DNA of 64,000 bases from Morinoia aosen (taxonomy: Eukaryota > Arthropoda > Malacostraca > Amphipoda > Talitridae), in NCBI GenBank assembly GCA_030386875.1, contig CM059562.1:69500201-69564200 (forward strand), written 5' to 3'. The notes below the pieces were generated by a model. The model ran no database searches. It was not told where the DNA came from and worked only from the letters and a program-made list of their open reading frames with translations. Positions 23,003-33,259 of the stretch are shown here, piece by piece; within the stretch, counting starts at the first letter, position 1; each line of letters starts with the position of its first letter. The position numbers were made by a program, and so were the translations under genes.

Positions 23003-23164
23003 CAGCTTCAACATGAAGTAAGTAATGCCAAGCAAAAGCAGCATCAGCATCCCCTCCATGACAAGCAGCGGCACAAGAAGGGTCAGAATTCGTAAGAGCA
23101 AGTCCATTTCAGCAGCCAATAAATTAAGACTTTCTTTCCATAAGGATATCAATTCTTCAATCAT
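23003..23164 (-). CDS. ALG11: ALG11 exon 1: start codon and membrane anchor
   Basis: Encodes residues 1-54. ATG at 23164 is the first ATG after an in-frame TAA in the same exon. A second ATG at residue 20 (MDLLLRI) is an alternative start. Residues 20-54 are strongly hydrophobic (leucine/methionine-rich), matching the N-terminal ER membrane anchor of ALG11. The exon ends CTG/GTGAGT in phase 0 and joins exon 2 in frame, giving a 513-residue protein (human about 490). The exon extends upstream to an acceptor (TTTTATTACAG before 23205), so the gene has at least one more 5' exon. Identity rests on position, phase and hydrophobicity. Confidence 0.85.
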
Positions 23165-23205
23165 AGCTCTCCTCTCTTTTTAGCAGAATTGCGTTGTGAT
23201 GACTC
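23165..23205 (-). other. 5' UTR part of ALG11 exon 1, with overlapping short frame
   Basis: Forty-one bases lie between the acceptor and the ALG11 ATG. In the ALG11 frame they contain TAA. In another frame they are open and end in a TGA that overlaps the ALG11 ATG as ATGA. That frame joins the candidate upstream exon 26109-26185 in phase. Confidence 0.5.
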
Positions 23206-23593
23206 CTGTAATAAAAAAAGTCAGCTATAGATTGGAAAATAAAAATGAAAAAATTTGTATATTCAGCAGATACTCTCACATACAAATTTTTTAGCAGTAC
23301 AAGTATAATTATATATTACGAAAATTTTACCTGCCTGATCCAACATTATTCAGATAATTTTGATGATTTAATTTAACTAACATTACAAAGTGATATGTTT
23401 TAAAATAAGAATTAAAATTTAAAAAATTAAATAACCTATGGATAAAACAATGTCATATTCTAATTTACAACATTAGAAGATCTAGGTTGTATGATGTAGG
23501 TAAATTTTCAACCTAACTTGTAATAGTTTATGAACTCAAGTTGTGCAGTTCATTGCTTGGAATAAAAAAATTTATGGGATTTCTGGAGTTTAA

Positions 23594-23816
23594 CACATTA
23601 AGTGTGGCGTGACCCACCGGTGGTCATTTAGGTAATTTTCATAATGCTGCTGGCCGACCAGCAGTCACTGACTCAATTTTTGTAAACACTAAATGAAAGT
23701 TAAATGAAGGCATGATCCAGTCAATATTGTTTGCCTTTTTCAAAATTTCTTATTACAATTGATTCTAAATTTGAGTTGGATATTGAACTTCAGTTTAACC
23801 CGCCGCACTTAACGTG
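23594..23816. mobile_element. 223-bp TTAA-flanked MITE (piggyBac-type)
   Basis: Flanked by TTAA at 23590-23593 and 23817-23820. Terminal inverted repeats are CACATTAAGTGTGGCG and, from the other end, CACGTTAAGTGCGGCG. No coding capacity. An inverted paralogue of the unoccupied site lies at 26314-26339. Confidence 0.85.
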
Positions 23817-24065
23817 TTAACTACCCCACAATTTTTTCAAAAAAATCAGGAAAACTCAAAAAAGACAATAAATGAAAATCATTTCAAATCCAATTTCACA
23901 TAAGGTGTGCAGGTTTCATAAGAATCAAAACATATGGTACTTTCTTAAGCTAAATTTTGACTTTTCTATTTCAAAAACTTTATCTTTTCCTTCAATTTTA
24001 TTAGACAAAAACGTAGCAGAAACGACAAAATATGTAGCATTGGTCATTAATCAATTTTCCAGTTA

Positions 24066-24545
24066 ATGGTGTCTAATCGTAGTTAATTAGATCGAAATAA
24101 ACAAGTTTTCTTCTATGCACTTTCTGTCGGAAATGAATACTTTACAAGTTACAACGGTAAATAAGCTACCGCAGCTCCAGTTTTTGAAGCGGAAAGAAAT
24201 TCAGCAATCCCGTGGTAGGGCATAACTGCAATGAAGTCTCGCTTCCAGCGTGATCGTCATCAAAGACGAAACCGAACCTACCGCTATACCTCGTTAAATA
24301 CTCATTTGACGTAACAAGTGTATAGAAGAAAAGTTGTTTATTTTTATGTTATTACCATGATTCAGGCAACAAAACTTAAAAAATTGATGAGTAGCTGTTT
24401 ATTCGAGCGCATTCGTCATCAAAGACAAAACTAAACCTAGCGCCATAACTCGTTAAATACTCATTTCCGACGGAGAGTGAATAGAAGAAAAATTGTTCAT
24501 TTAGATCTAATTACCTATTTCTAGGTACCGAAAAGTGGAAAATCG
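24066..24545. mobile_element. decayed copy of the GGTAAAT MITE family
   Basis: Shares the internal blocks of the copies at 51971, 53760 and 60384: AAATAAACAAGTTTTCTTCTAT, CGCTTCCAGCG, GACGAAACC, TATACCTCGTTAAATACTCA and GAAAAGTGGAAAATCGAT. Clear terminal repeats and a target duplication are missing, so the edges are approximate. Confidence 0.65.
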
Positions 24546-24809
24546 ATTACTGACCCACGCTATACATTTACAAAAACAACAAAATCCTTCCTAATAAAAT
24601 CAAGCCAATCAACAACTCTATGATCATCTAAATCCAATTGGTCAATATTGAGTAAAAGCTCTTCCTATTTTCTCCGATTGAGAAAAAAGCCCTTCCTCCT
24701 TATGGAAACAAAAGTATTACAATACTATTCAAGAAAATATATGGAACACTAGAATGTTAAGTTTAAGCATTTTACTGCATAAAGGAGACACATTTTATAT
24801 ATTACATTA

Positions 24810-25038
24810 GGGTAATGTTCAAATGGCCGGACGGTTTGAGTCGTCGGTCATTCTTAGTTAATTTTAAATTTTTGCGCTCGGTAGCTAGGTATCTAAAAAC
24901 TCAACCCGCAAGGCCTGTAGTGGTGTAATCTGCTACGCGTCCTACGGAGTGGCTTTTGGATTGCTACCGATCGTCAAAATTGAATATTAATTAAGAATAA
25001 CCGACGATTCGAACCGTCCGGCCATTCGAACATTACCC
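24810..25038. mobile_element. 229-bp TA-flanked MITE
   Basis: Long terminal inverted repeats of about 60 bp start GGGTAATGTTCAAATGGCC and end, inverted, with the near-identical GGGTAATGTTCGAATGGCC. TA lies at both flanks (24808-24809, 25039-25040), consistent with a Tc1/mariner-type target. No coding capacity. Confidence 0.85.
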
Positions 25039-25081
25039 TAGTCAGAATCGAATTGTAAAACTGCAGGTTTATTGTTTCTAA

Positions 25082-26109
25082 GGTAAATGTTGAGGACTTG
25101 ACCATAATCGATTTTCCACTCTTTGATCAATAAAGATTGTTGATGAGACCAAAATAAACAAGTTTTCTTCAATGCACTTTCCGGCGGAAATAAGTATTTT
25201 AAAAGTTATGGCATTAAATGAGTTACCGTAACTCCAGTGTTTGAGGCGGGGAAAAATACACCGCGCGGTCCGACGTGAAAGTAAACAGGCGTTACCACGC
25301 GCTAACCAAGCCGACGAAGAGCAAACCCCCTATTACAAACGTAAAGAGGTTGGGTCCAGAATAATTTAGATAAGCACAATAATTTAATGAAGTGCAAGGA
25401 GATTAAAAACATTTTTTCATGAAAATAGGCTTCCTAAACAGGTTTGTAATTTGTTACTGCCAAACTTGGTAATAATGGAATAATATCAATGATATGGGTT
25501 CAAAATTGCTATTTTAAGTTCTGTAGTTAGCATGCTTATATTATTTCAAACCTCAGCTGAATTCAATCATTGAAACGTTTAGTTAAGGAATTAACAATCA
25601 TTTGCTTGCTATTAGGTAGCCTTATAAATTATCCAATGGCAATAACCTAACAACTAGGTTATTGATATTTCAATAATGTGTAAAGTTTTTAGTTAATCAA
25701 ATAAACTATTCTTCATGAACAGATTTTGTAGTTTTCAAAGCTTAATAGGGGTTTGGAAAAAAGTGAACTTTTTTCACGTAATATCAAAAAATTTTTGAAC
25801 TTTCTTTTAATTTGTTCCCTTCAATTCTGAAATTACATCCTGTTGGGTCGTGAGGGGTAGCAACAGTTCTTTTAGTGAAAACTATAAAACTAAAAGAACT
25901 GTGGCTACCCCTCACGACCCAACCTCTTTACATTTGTAATAGGCTGATGCACACTGGAGTTCCGGTAACTCATTCAACGCCATAACTTTTGAAATACTCA
26001 TTTCCGCCGGAAAGTGCATTGAAGAAAACTTGTTTATTTTGGTCTGATCAACAATCTTTGTTGATCAAAAAGTGGAAAATCAATTATGGTCAAGTCCTCA
26101 ACATTTACC
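25082..26109. mobile_element. GGTAAAT-family MITE carrying a nested MITE
   Basis: Terminal inverted repeats GGTAAATGTTGAGGACTTGACC at both ends. The flanking 8-bp duplication is GTTTCTAA (25074-25081) and TTTTCTAA (26110-26117), 7 of 8 matching. The interior is a loose foldback and contains the nested element at 25329-25943. An 8-bp duplication fits hAT, Merlin or other superfamilies; the TIRs do not decide. Confidence 0.85.
25329..25943. mobile_element. 615-bp CCTATTAC MITE nested in the previous element
   Basis: Terminal repeats CCTATTACAAACGTAAAGAG and, inverted, CCTATTACAAATGTAAAGAG. The right third is a hairpin of about 35-bp arms around ACTAAAAGAACTGT, with GTTGGGTCGTGAGGGG repeated in inverted form. 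Another copy starts at 63953. No target duplication could be assigned. Confidence 0.8.
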
Positions 26110-26185
26110 TTTTCTAATAGCAACAGTTCACAAATCGATAAACTCTCAAGATCTTCTGATGCACTAACAATCATGTTTCCCATTT
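26109..26185 (-). CDS. candidate upstream exon with a MITE-derived splice donor
   Basis: On the minus strand a strong acceptor (TTTTCTCTTTTAGTTTTCAG) is followed by AA and ATG (26183), then 25 open codons ending in AAG. The donor AAG/GTAAAT is formed by the terminal GGTAAAT of the MITE at 25082-26109. Joined to the acceptor at 23205 the frame continues in phase for 14 codons and stops at a TGA overlapping the ALG11 ATG. The predicted 39-residue peptide resembles nothing I recognise. It may be a short upstream ORF, the end of an unseen longer cistron, or chance. Confidence 0.35.
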
Positions 26186-26202
26186 CTGAAAACTAAAAGA
26201 GA

Positions 26203-27223
26203 AAATAGGAAAATTAAAAATAATAATAGGCCCCTATGTGTTTTATATTTAATTTTATATAGGCCCCTATACTGTGCTGGTTTCATAAAAATTAAACTAC
26301 AATTTTAAAAATGTATGGGGTAGTTAAACTCCAGAAATGCTAAGGTGTTTCTTAAACACTCGTATAATAAAATAAAAAACAGCACTTTTCCAGAAACAAT
26401 AGAAGTTACACAAGAAATTTAATTGAAAATGTTTTAAAGGCATATTTTACAAAGAACTAAATTTATATCACATTAGAATAAACTTGAACACAAATGAATG
26501 ATGCTACTCAGACAGTGCAGATTATAACAATTTTAACATACTAGAATTTAGCGCTTTGTGATGCAACTGAATGCGAGTGTGCCTGCTTTGAAGAGTAAAG
26601 TTAGTTAGAAAAGTAATTATTTTCGTCAAAAATTAGTTCCTCTCATTTTTATTCTTAGCTATGTTGCATAACACACACTAAAAAAATTGTATGTATTGGT
26701 CTAGGATATATTTATTTTTAGCTACAATTAACGTTGATTAAATTCGCAGACAAGATGTTCCTGTCTAACTAGGCATTGCCATACATTGCATTGCCAAGGT
26801 GTAAAGGGGGAGGCCAATCAGGCCATCCAAAACTAGTTAATAGTGTAAAAATTGTTATGACCAAGTTTAAAACAATCATAAAACACGAATAAACTTTCTT
26901 CTTTCCCTAGTTCCACGTTATCCTGAACAGTCTCAGTTTAAATATGGCATCAACATACGGCAGTTTGCACCATATTAGAGAAGAGTGGAGAGTTGCAGCG
27001 TTCGAACTGTTACTGTGTAGTGTGAAATGTTCTGACAGACGTACAACACGCACTCATTTTATGCATCACGTTAATAAACATCATTACAAACTGGTTCAAA
27101 TTTAGGCAGATGATTTATTGAAAACGTTTAACAAAACATCCAAATAAGATACTTTGAAAGATACCTAAGCCTTCAAAACATGAACTAATAATATTGACTT
27201 AGGATAGAGGCAGTTTTGTTTTT
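26203..27223. other. gene-free stretch upstream of ALG11
   Basis: AT-rich. The only structure recognised is the sequence at 26314-26339, which matches (inverted) the flanks of the MITE at 23594-23816 without the insert. A distal ALG11 promoter could lie here, but no clear motif was found. Confidence 0.45.
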
Positions 27224-27512
27224 AAGGTTAAAGGTTAACATCGGCATCTTTGGGATGCTTTATTTCCAATCAAGCCTGATACATATGATCTTAGCATTGG
27301 TTTTTCAAATGTCTTATAACGAACCCTATATATAGGACACCATGACGGTTCCCCCGTAAAGCCGGTACCCATTTCCGACACCTGGGTCGAGTGGGGTATT
27401 GTGCTTGAGCTTTCCCTTATACCCAACGGGGAAAATCTCCGCTCCAGCGCTGGGAACGAACCCGCGACTTCCAGCATACAAGTCCGATCCCTTAACCACT
27501 GTACCACGAAGA
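27224..27512 (-). mobile_element. tRNA-derived SINE
   Basis: Read on the minus strand, a tRNA-like head carries an RNA polymerase III A box (TGGTACAGTGGTTAAGG, 27506-27490) and B box (GGTTCGTTCCC, 27462-27452). About 200 bp of tRNA-unrelated body follow, then a tail of TTAACCTTT-type repeats. The anticodon region (CTTGTAT) would read TGT, so a Thr-like origin is possible but unproven. A truncated copy lies at 12772-12915. Confidence 0.85.
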
Positions 27513-27944
27513 GCACAAAACCAGAATCCAAATTACACATTTTGCAAAAAATAATAGTTAAAAAAATAATAATACTAAAACACAAGTATAAAGCGAAAAG
27601 CACTTTGTGTGATTGAATAGTTAAGATAAGCATGAGTATAGGAAAATTTGTATCGTGCAAGCGTTACTCGATCCCCTGTTGGCAGGTTATATATAAAAAA
27701 CATTTTTATTTTTTATCGAATAAATTTTTTTCATGTAAATTATTCTATATTACTTGTTTTAAACAAGAAACATAAATTCCGCGAAAATAATATTTTTATT
27801 TGTAAGGTATTTATCCCTTAAACACACTGAGTCTCATACCTTTATCATAAATCTATTTTTTTTGAGAAAAAAGATTTTGCTTCATATCTGTACGGAGCCA
27901 GTTGGGATTATTATTGGTTACAGCGGTCAGTTCATGGAGCTAGG

Positions 27945-28483
27945 ATATATGGAGGGAGCATAGCCGATTCCAATCGGGTTCAAATTAGCTGCAAAAGTTG
28001 GGAGACTGGGGCATTGGCAAGGCCCCCATGTGAGCCAACCACAGACGCTTGGCTGAAGTTGGCTCCTCCTCGCCTCCTCTACAACTCGTTCATTTGCCAA
28101 AGCAAGATTAGTACCGCTCCACAAATCGAAGGATGAGGTGCGCGTGCAAGTCGCTCTCTAATTTGTTATATTCAAGGGCCTGTAATCTTTACAGTTTTTA
28201 ACTCTTAATGTATCTTTGCTAGTAATTTTGATATTATTAAGTGTCCTCGAGTGAGGAAACACAATTTATTATCTTTCGGAGTCTTAGAATCCCAAATTAA
28301 TGATTACGATAAACTCAACAGCTGGAAGAGCAATCAGCGAGCATGTGCGCACCCTAGCGTAGTTAGTAGGTAACTGGCTTCCGTGCTGACGTCACACTTG
28401 CGAGACGGCTATTGGTTACCACAAACATGGGAGAAATCTCAAAAACTGGTTCCCTTCACAGACGGCTATGCTCCCTCCATATA
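27945..28483. repeat. 21-bp inverted repeat pair
   Basis: ATATATGGAGGGAGCATAGCC (27945-27965) recurs in exact inverted form at 28463-28483, with 497 bp between. The arms do not extend inward. No target duplication is visible. The rest of 27520-28600 holds no recognised gene and may include the 5' UTR of LINE B. Confidence 0.6.
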
Positions 28484-28660
28484 TACTCCCTCCACGGGTC
28501 AGTTCCTCGTCATCTATCAACCCGTGTGCATTACGGTTCGATTCGCTGGCTGTAACTTAACCGGTGATACTCATCTACCTTTGTTAAAACAGTAAAAAGT
28601 GATATTTTTGTTTAATTTGTTTTGTGAATTAAATTGGCAGGCGAGTTTTGTGCAAAGTGT

Positions 28661-30463
28661 ATGGAGAGGATGGGGCCCGGTGCCCCAACGCGGCGCGCCA
28701 AAAGTCAGCCAATTAAGGCTGGTCAACCCGGCAATAAAGTTAAATTTAAGTCAAAATCTCAAAGTGCAGTGAAAATCGAAAGTGCCATAAGTCACAAACG
28801 CCCCCAATCACCTGACGCCCAAGTAACTACAGGAGCACCACAGAAAAGGTCCAACTGTGAAAATTTGAACGACATTGATGAATGTTCCTCCATCATGAGT
28901 GGCATACTATCAGACTCTTGCACAAGCTTAGCCAACTCTGATATTCCAAATAACCAACTAGGACTGAAGAAAACAGTGCAAAATATACCAAATCCCATCT
29001 CTGCTCGTATAGATCTCAACTCAGAAGAACGATTAGCAAACCTTCCTACAGACACAAGAAAGATATACCTAACCAGCACTGATGCATCCATCAACCTAAC
29101 TCGCACCAACCCTCTCAGGATCGCCGAAGCAATCAACGGTGCTGTTGGAGCTGTAAGTAATGTGGAATATCTGCGTAGTGGTTCGCTCTTGATTACTACT
29201 AAATCTTTAGAACAAAGTAAAAAATTACTACAGCTAAAAGATCTGTGCATGAATGGAAAAAATATCTCAATTACTACTTCCGTGGCTTGGACCACACATC
29301 TTTCATATGGCAAAATACTGGCACCCAAATTAGCTGATGAACCTCTAAACTATATATTAACCATGCTAGAGAATCACAATGTGGTTGCTGTGCAAAAACT
29401 TCTCCTAGATCCAAAGAAAAGCCATGTGCCTCTATATGTATTGACATTCTTGTGCCCATCACCGCCAAGTGAAATCCGCCTTGGATATGTCCAATATAAA
29501 ATCGACAAGTATTACCCTAGTCCTATGCGATGTAGTAAATGCCTCCAATATGGTCATTCAAGGATCAGATGCTCTACCACACAGCCCATCTGTAGTCACT
29601 GTGCCACAACTGGTCACAGCGCAGATACCTGCCCTCACTCTGATAAGCAACCAAAATGTTACCACTGTTCTAGGGAGCATCCAGCTACCTCGAGACTTTG
29701 TATAGCATACCTCCGAGAAGTGGATGCCTGTCACCTTACAACTGATGAAGGAATAACATTTGCAGAGGCTCGTGCAAGAGTACGTCAACAGAATAGCACT
29801 AACTACAGCTCACACAACTCAAATATCAGTGCACAATTAACTCCTACACACACAACTATCAGTACTAACCTAAGTCTTCCTCAGACACAACGCAATACAG
29901 TACCTGACATCAATTCTTCAAAGGTATTTCCCAGTCTTCCAGCACAGACATGCAACTCTCTACCTACTCTTCAACAATGTTCTCAATCAGAGTTACCCTC
30001 CTTAGAAAGTGCCAGCCAATCTTGCAGTGGCCACTTATTACCAGCCTCGCAACCTCCCTTACCCTACAGCTCTCAACATTTGACACCCTCAGACACCAAT
30101 CAGTCCTATGTCCCACAACCTAACCCACAAGCATCCCAACACATGCCATCCATTAACTCTCAGCACCACTCACAACTCATGCCACAAGCCCCACAACACA
30201 CTCCACAGCCTAATACACAACACATGCCATTCACTAACTCTCAGCACCCCTTTCAACCACTCACACAGCCTTCATTACCTCTGCCAACTAATCTTGATTT
30301 TGCTCACATCCTTGTTAAACTGATTCCTATCCTCATCAAGCTATTCCTCAGTTCTCAAATAACTGACAAAGTGGAATGCTTCATTGAGCTTGGCAGCCTT
30401 CTTAATGCAAGTGACATAGTTACAGACTCTCTCACTAAGCTGGGACACACTTCAAGAACTTAA
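28661..30463 (+). CDS. ORF1 (gag-like) of I-like LINE B
   Basis: A 600-residue ORF from ATG 28661; upstream codons are open but begin at TTG. It encodes the RNA-binding ORF1p of a non-LTR retrotransposon. Order: a basic N-terminus; a domain near residues 130-300 with the KIYLT...INLT and GSLLITT blocks common to I/jockey-type ORF1; CCHC zinc knuckles near 295-360 (CSKCLQYGHSRIRC, CSHCATTGHSADTC, then CYHCSREHPATSRLC); then a long glutamine/proline/serine-rich tail with repeated QHMP and NSQH blocks. No internal stop. ORF2 starts three bases after the stop in another frame. Confidence 0.85.
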   Translation: MERMGPGAPTRRAKSQPIKAGQPGNKVKFKSKSQSAVKIESAISHKRPQSPDAQVTTGAPQKRSNCENLNDIDECSSIMSGILSDSCTSLANSDIPNNQLGLKKTVQNIPNPISARIDLNSEERLANLPTDTRKIYLTSTDASINLTRTNPLRIAEAINGAVGAVSNVEYLRSGSLLITTKSLEQSKKLLQLKDLCMNGKNISITTSVAWTTHLSYGKILAPKLADEPLNYILTMLENHNVVAVQKLLLDPKKSHVPLYVLTFLCPSPPSEIRLGYVQYKIDKYYPSPMRCSKCLQYGHSRIRCSTTQPICSHCATTGHSADTCPHSDKQPKCYHCSREHPATSRLCIAYLREVDACHLTTDEGITFAEARARVRQQNSTNYSSHNSNISAQLTPTHTTISTNLSLPQTQRNTVPDINSSKVFPSLPAQTCNSLPTLQQCSQSELPSLESASQSCSGHLLPASQPPLPYSSQHLTPSDTNQSYVPQPNPQASQHMPSINSQHHSQLMPQAPQHTPQPNTQHMPFTNSQHPFQPLTQPSLPLPTNLDFAHILVKLIPILIKLFLSSQITDKVECFIELGSLLNASDIVTDSLTKLGHTSRT

Positions 30464-30465
30464 CT

Positions 30466-30985
30466 ATGAAGGACTTCTGCCTACTACAATGGAACCTCCG
30501 ATCTCTCAATGCTTGATATCCCTACCTACAAAAACTTATTGCCGATCTGTCCCCTCAGGTCTTATGCCTCCAGGAAACACAGCAAACAGCAGAGCAAACA
30601 AGAAATATTAAAGGCTTCCAACAGGTGATAGCCCGGTATGATCGAGTGGCTAGCAGGGGAGGGGGTGTTGCAATATATGTTGGTGAATCAATCAATCAGG
30701 TTCTTCTTCCTCTGGAGCTGAGTCTGGAAGCATGTGCTACAAAAATATTTCTACCGCAAATAAGTATAACTCTATGTTCTCTATACCTTCCACCTAACTT
30801 ACCTAACTCATTACTACAAACCGAATTTCCACTCCTGATAGCTGAACTACCCAGACCTTTCATTCTATCTCTTGACTCAAATGCACACCACATCTCATGG
30901 GGCTCTCCATCAAATGACCACAGAGGCTCTATTATTGCCCAATTACTGGAAGACAATAACATATTTCTAATGAATACCTCAGAAC
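30466..30985 (+). pseudogene. LINE B ORF2, 5' part (endonuclease), interrupted
   Basis: Starts at ATG 30466 and encodes the N-terminus of an apurinic-type (EEP) endonuclease: QWNLRSLNA, LCLQET, RGGGVAIYV and SLDSNAHHISWG. A TGA at 30514-30516 breaks the frame, probably from CGA. At 30985 the coding sequence is cut by the hAT-like insertion and resumes at 46050. Removing the insert and one copy of its 8-bp duplication restores the frame exactly, giving 1229 codons including the stop. The apparent continuation to 31293 translates the minisatellite and is not part of the gene. Confidence 0.9.
30978..30985. repeat. 8-bp target-site duplication, left
   Basis: CTCAGAAC, repeated exactly at 46050-46057 on the other side of the hAT-like element. 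In LINE B ORF2 the sequence occurs once when the insert is removed. Confidence 0.9.
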
Positions 30986-31014
30986 CAGGGTTGCGGAGTC
31001 GGTGGAATAAATTT

Positions 31015-31290
31015 GCGACTCCGACTCCGACTCCGACTCCACCTTTCCAGAATTTGGCGACTCCGACTCCGACTCCGACTCCACCTTTTCAGAATTTGGC
31101 GACTCCGACTCCGACTCCGACTCCACCTTTTCAGAATTTGGCGACCCCGACTCCGACTCCGACTCCACCTTTTCAGAATTTGGCGACTCCGACTCCGACT
31201 CCGAATCCATTTCTCCAGAATTTGGCGACTCCAACACCGACTCCGCCTATTCACAATTTTGTGACTCCAACTTCACCTATTCATAATTTT
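31015..31290. repeat. GACTCC minisatellite, left end of hAT-like element
   Basis: Six or so units of about 42 bp. Each has several GACTCC hexamers, then ACCTTTTCAGAATTTGGC. They sit just inside the left terminal repeat. Units drift toward the right end of the array. Open frames across it are artefacts of a repeat with no stop codons. Confidence 0.9.
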
Positions 31291-31299
31291 TAAGATGAA

Positions 31300-32484
31300 T
31301 ATTTTATTTCTTAACTAGTGTACTCAGACCGTAAAAATGACAAGATTCAATACCTTTCTTCAACAAATTTTCGTTTGAGTGGAGTTTCCATGCTTTCAGC
31401 TTATTCCAAAGGTACCTTAATTTTCTTATAAGAGTAATAAACACTCAGAACACAGCATTTTTGAGCCGCAAGAGAAGTAGTTATAGCCATCGTGTCGTAT
31501 CCAAAATACAGAAATTCAGCATTACTGAAAGCAACTGCGAACTTGTGTATGTATATTGTAATATGCAATACAGTACATTGCAATACAGTATATTGTAATA
31601 TACAATACAGCATATTTCAATATGCAATACCCCGCCGAACTCGGTATTCACGATACAAACTTGAGTATATAAGGCTCTGGATTGCTCTAATTGTGATGAA
31701 AATGACTTATTACAGAGCTATTGCACAACGAAAATGAGTGTATTAATTGACCGTGAACTGGAACCAAGACCGCCAGTGCTATTTTTTTCCCATCAATTAT
31801 TCTTAACAGCGTGACACAAAACGTATAAATAAACACACGACACTCATTCTTAGTAGTAAACGGTTGCAGGTGTTGAAACCTGTGCATATGTTCATTATAT
31901 TCTTTATTAGCAAGCGACTTTTAAATTGACTACAGATTGTTAATAATCAAGTTACTAGTGTACATGATTGGTCAAAAATGACGGGATCCAATGGTATCGT
32001 TTTAAAAAAATCTCAAGATAAAAATGGCAAACAAATATATCCATTGAAATAGTACCCGCGATTAAAATACAGTATTCTCGTACTTGTGCACTGGTAAAAC
32101 TCGTATCACAGATACGGTCATTAAGCATATTTAAAAACGTCACAAACGCACACAACAACAAAGCAAATTGTATAACATAATACCTACCTGAATTGTAATT
32201 TAAATTATTGTTCGCAAGAGGTTTTTAAAAAATTTGCCATACCTTTTAAGCATTTAAATGCCTTTGAAATTTAAATGCGATGAGTCGCATTTTCTTGACA
32301 GTTGATTCGATTTTCACGCAATGTTTTTTACTTATAAACATAAGTGAGCAGATGCCAGGTTTTTCATATTTCGATGGTATTTATGATACTGTCCAAGCAA
32401 GCAGATTCCCATTGTAATGAGATAGGGGAAATTACGCACGAGACCATATACTTATCATTGACGGACACCTGGCTTCTTTTTATA
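31300..32484. other. hAT-like element interior, left flank
   Basis: No gene. A palindromic run of TATTGYAATAYAGYA-type repeats lies at 31545-31630. The segment 31956-32118 is homologous in inverted orientation to 43443-43596. Confidence 0.5.
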
Positions 32485-33259
32485 CCGGGTGTCCTATAAA
32501 AATGTCCCCGATTTTTAATTAATTATATCTCAGCTTTAAATTAACATATTTTGATCGCCTTTTTTCACAATGTAGTAAATTTTGTTTCCTTTTCGAATAA
32601 TTTAAATTTTTGAAAATCGGTTGAATAACCACTGTACAATGTCCAATTTACTGAAACGAGCAGAAAAATTAATTGTTCAGAGGAAAAGTTTTTAAAACAA
32701 TATTGATATTCTTCCTTTTTTTGTAGTTTCCATACAACTGAACACACAAAAATTTTAAGGAGTAACAAATCATTACCTTATATAACGTTTAAATAAATGA
32801 GGTAATTTCAGTATCCAACGACATACCCTCCATTTCTCTCAAGGCAAGTATTACTTCTTGCCACCATTGAACGAAGAGTTTTACCCATTATTCCACCGTT
32901 TTTTATCAGTGCTTGAAACACTATTATTGAGAACACTTGAAACTTGAAACCTCTCAGAGGGTTTAAATACTTAGTTGTATGTACGATACATCGTTATGAA
33001 ATTATTCTTAACAGTAGGTATTGAGGAATGAAGAAGAACACCAGTGTTGTTTTTAAAACTTTCCCTTTGAACAATTTTTCTACCCCTTTCAGTAAATCGA
33101 TCATCTTAAAGTTTATTCAACTGATTTTCAAAAACTTAAATTATTTCGAAAGGAAACAAAATTGACTAAATTGTAAATAAAAGACAATTAAAATATGTTA
33201 ATTTAAAGCGGAGATATTATCAATTAAAAAGTCCGGGACATTTTTTGTGGGACACCCGG
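32485..33259. mobile_element. 775-bp mariner-type MITE with long inverted repeats
   Basis: Ends CCGGGTGTCC at both sides, flanked by TA (32483-32484, 33260-33261). The inverted repeats run for about 230 bp each with scattered differences, leaving a loop of about 300 bp. TA target and GGGTGTCC-type ends fit a Tc1/mariner derivative. No transposase frame. Confidence 0.85.

Noticed and set aside
30932-31264. Open frames rich in Glu-Ser, Arg-Ser or Leu-Arg repeats
   Set aside because: They are translations of the stop-free GACTCC minisatellite in different frames, not proteins.
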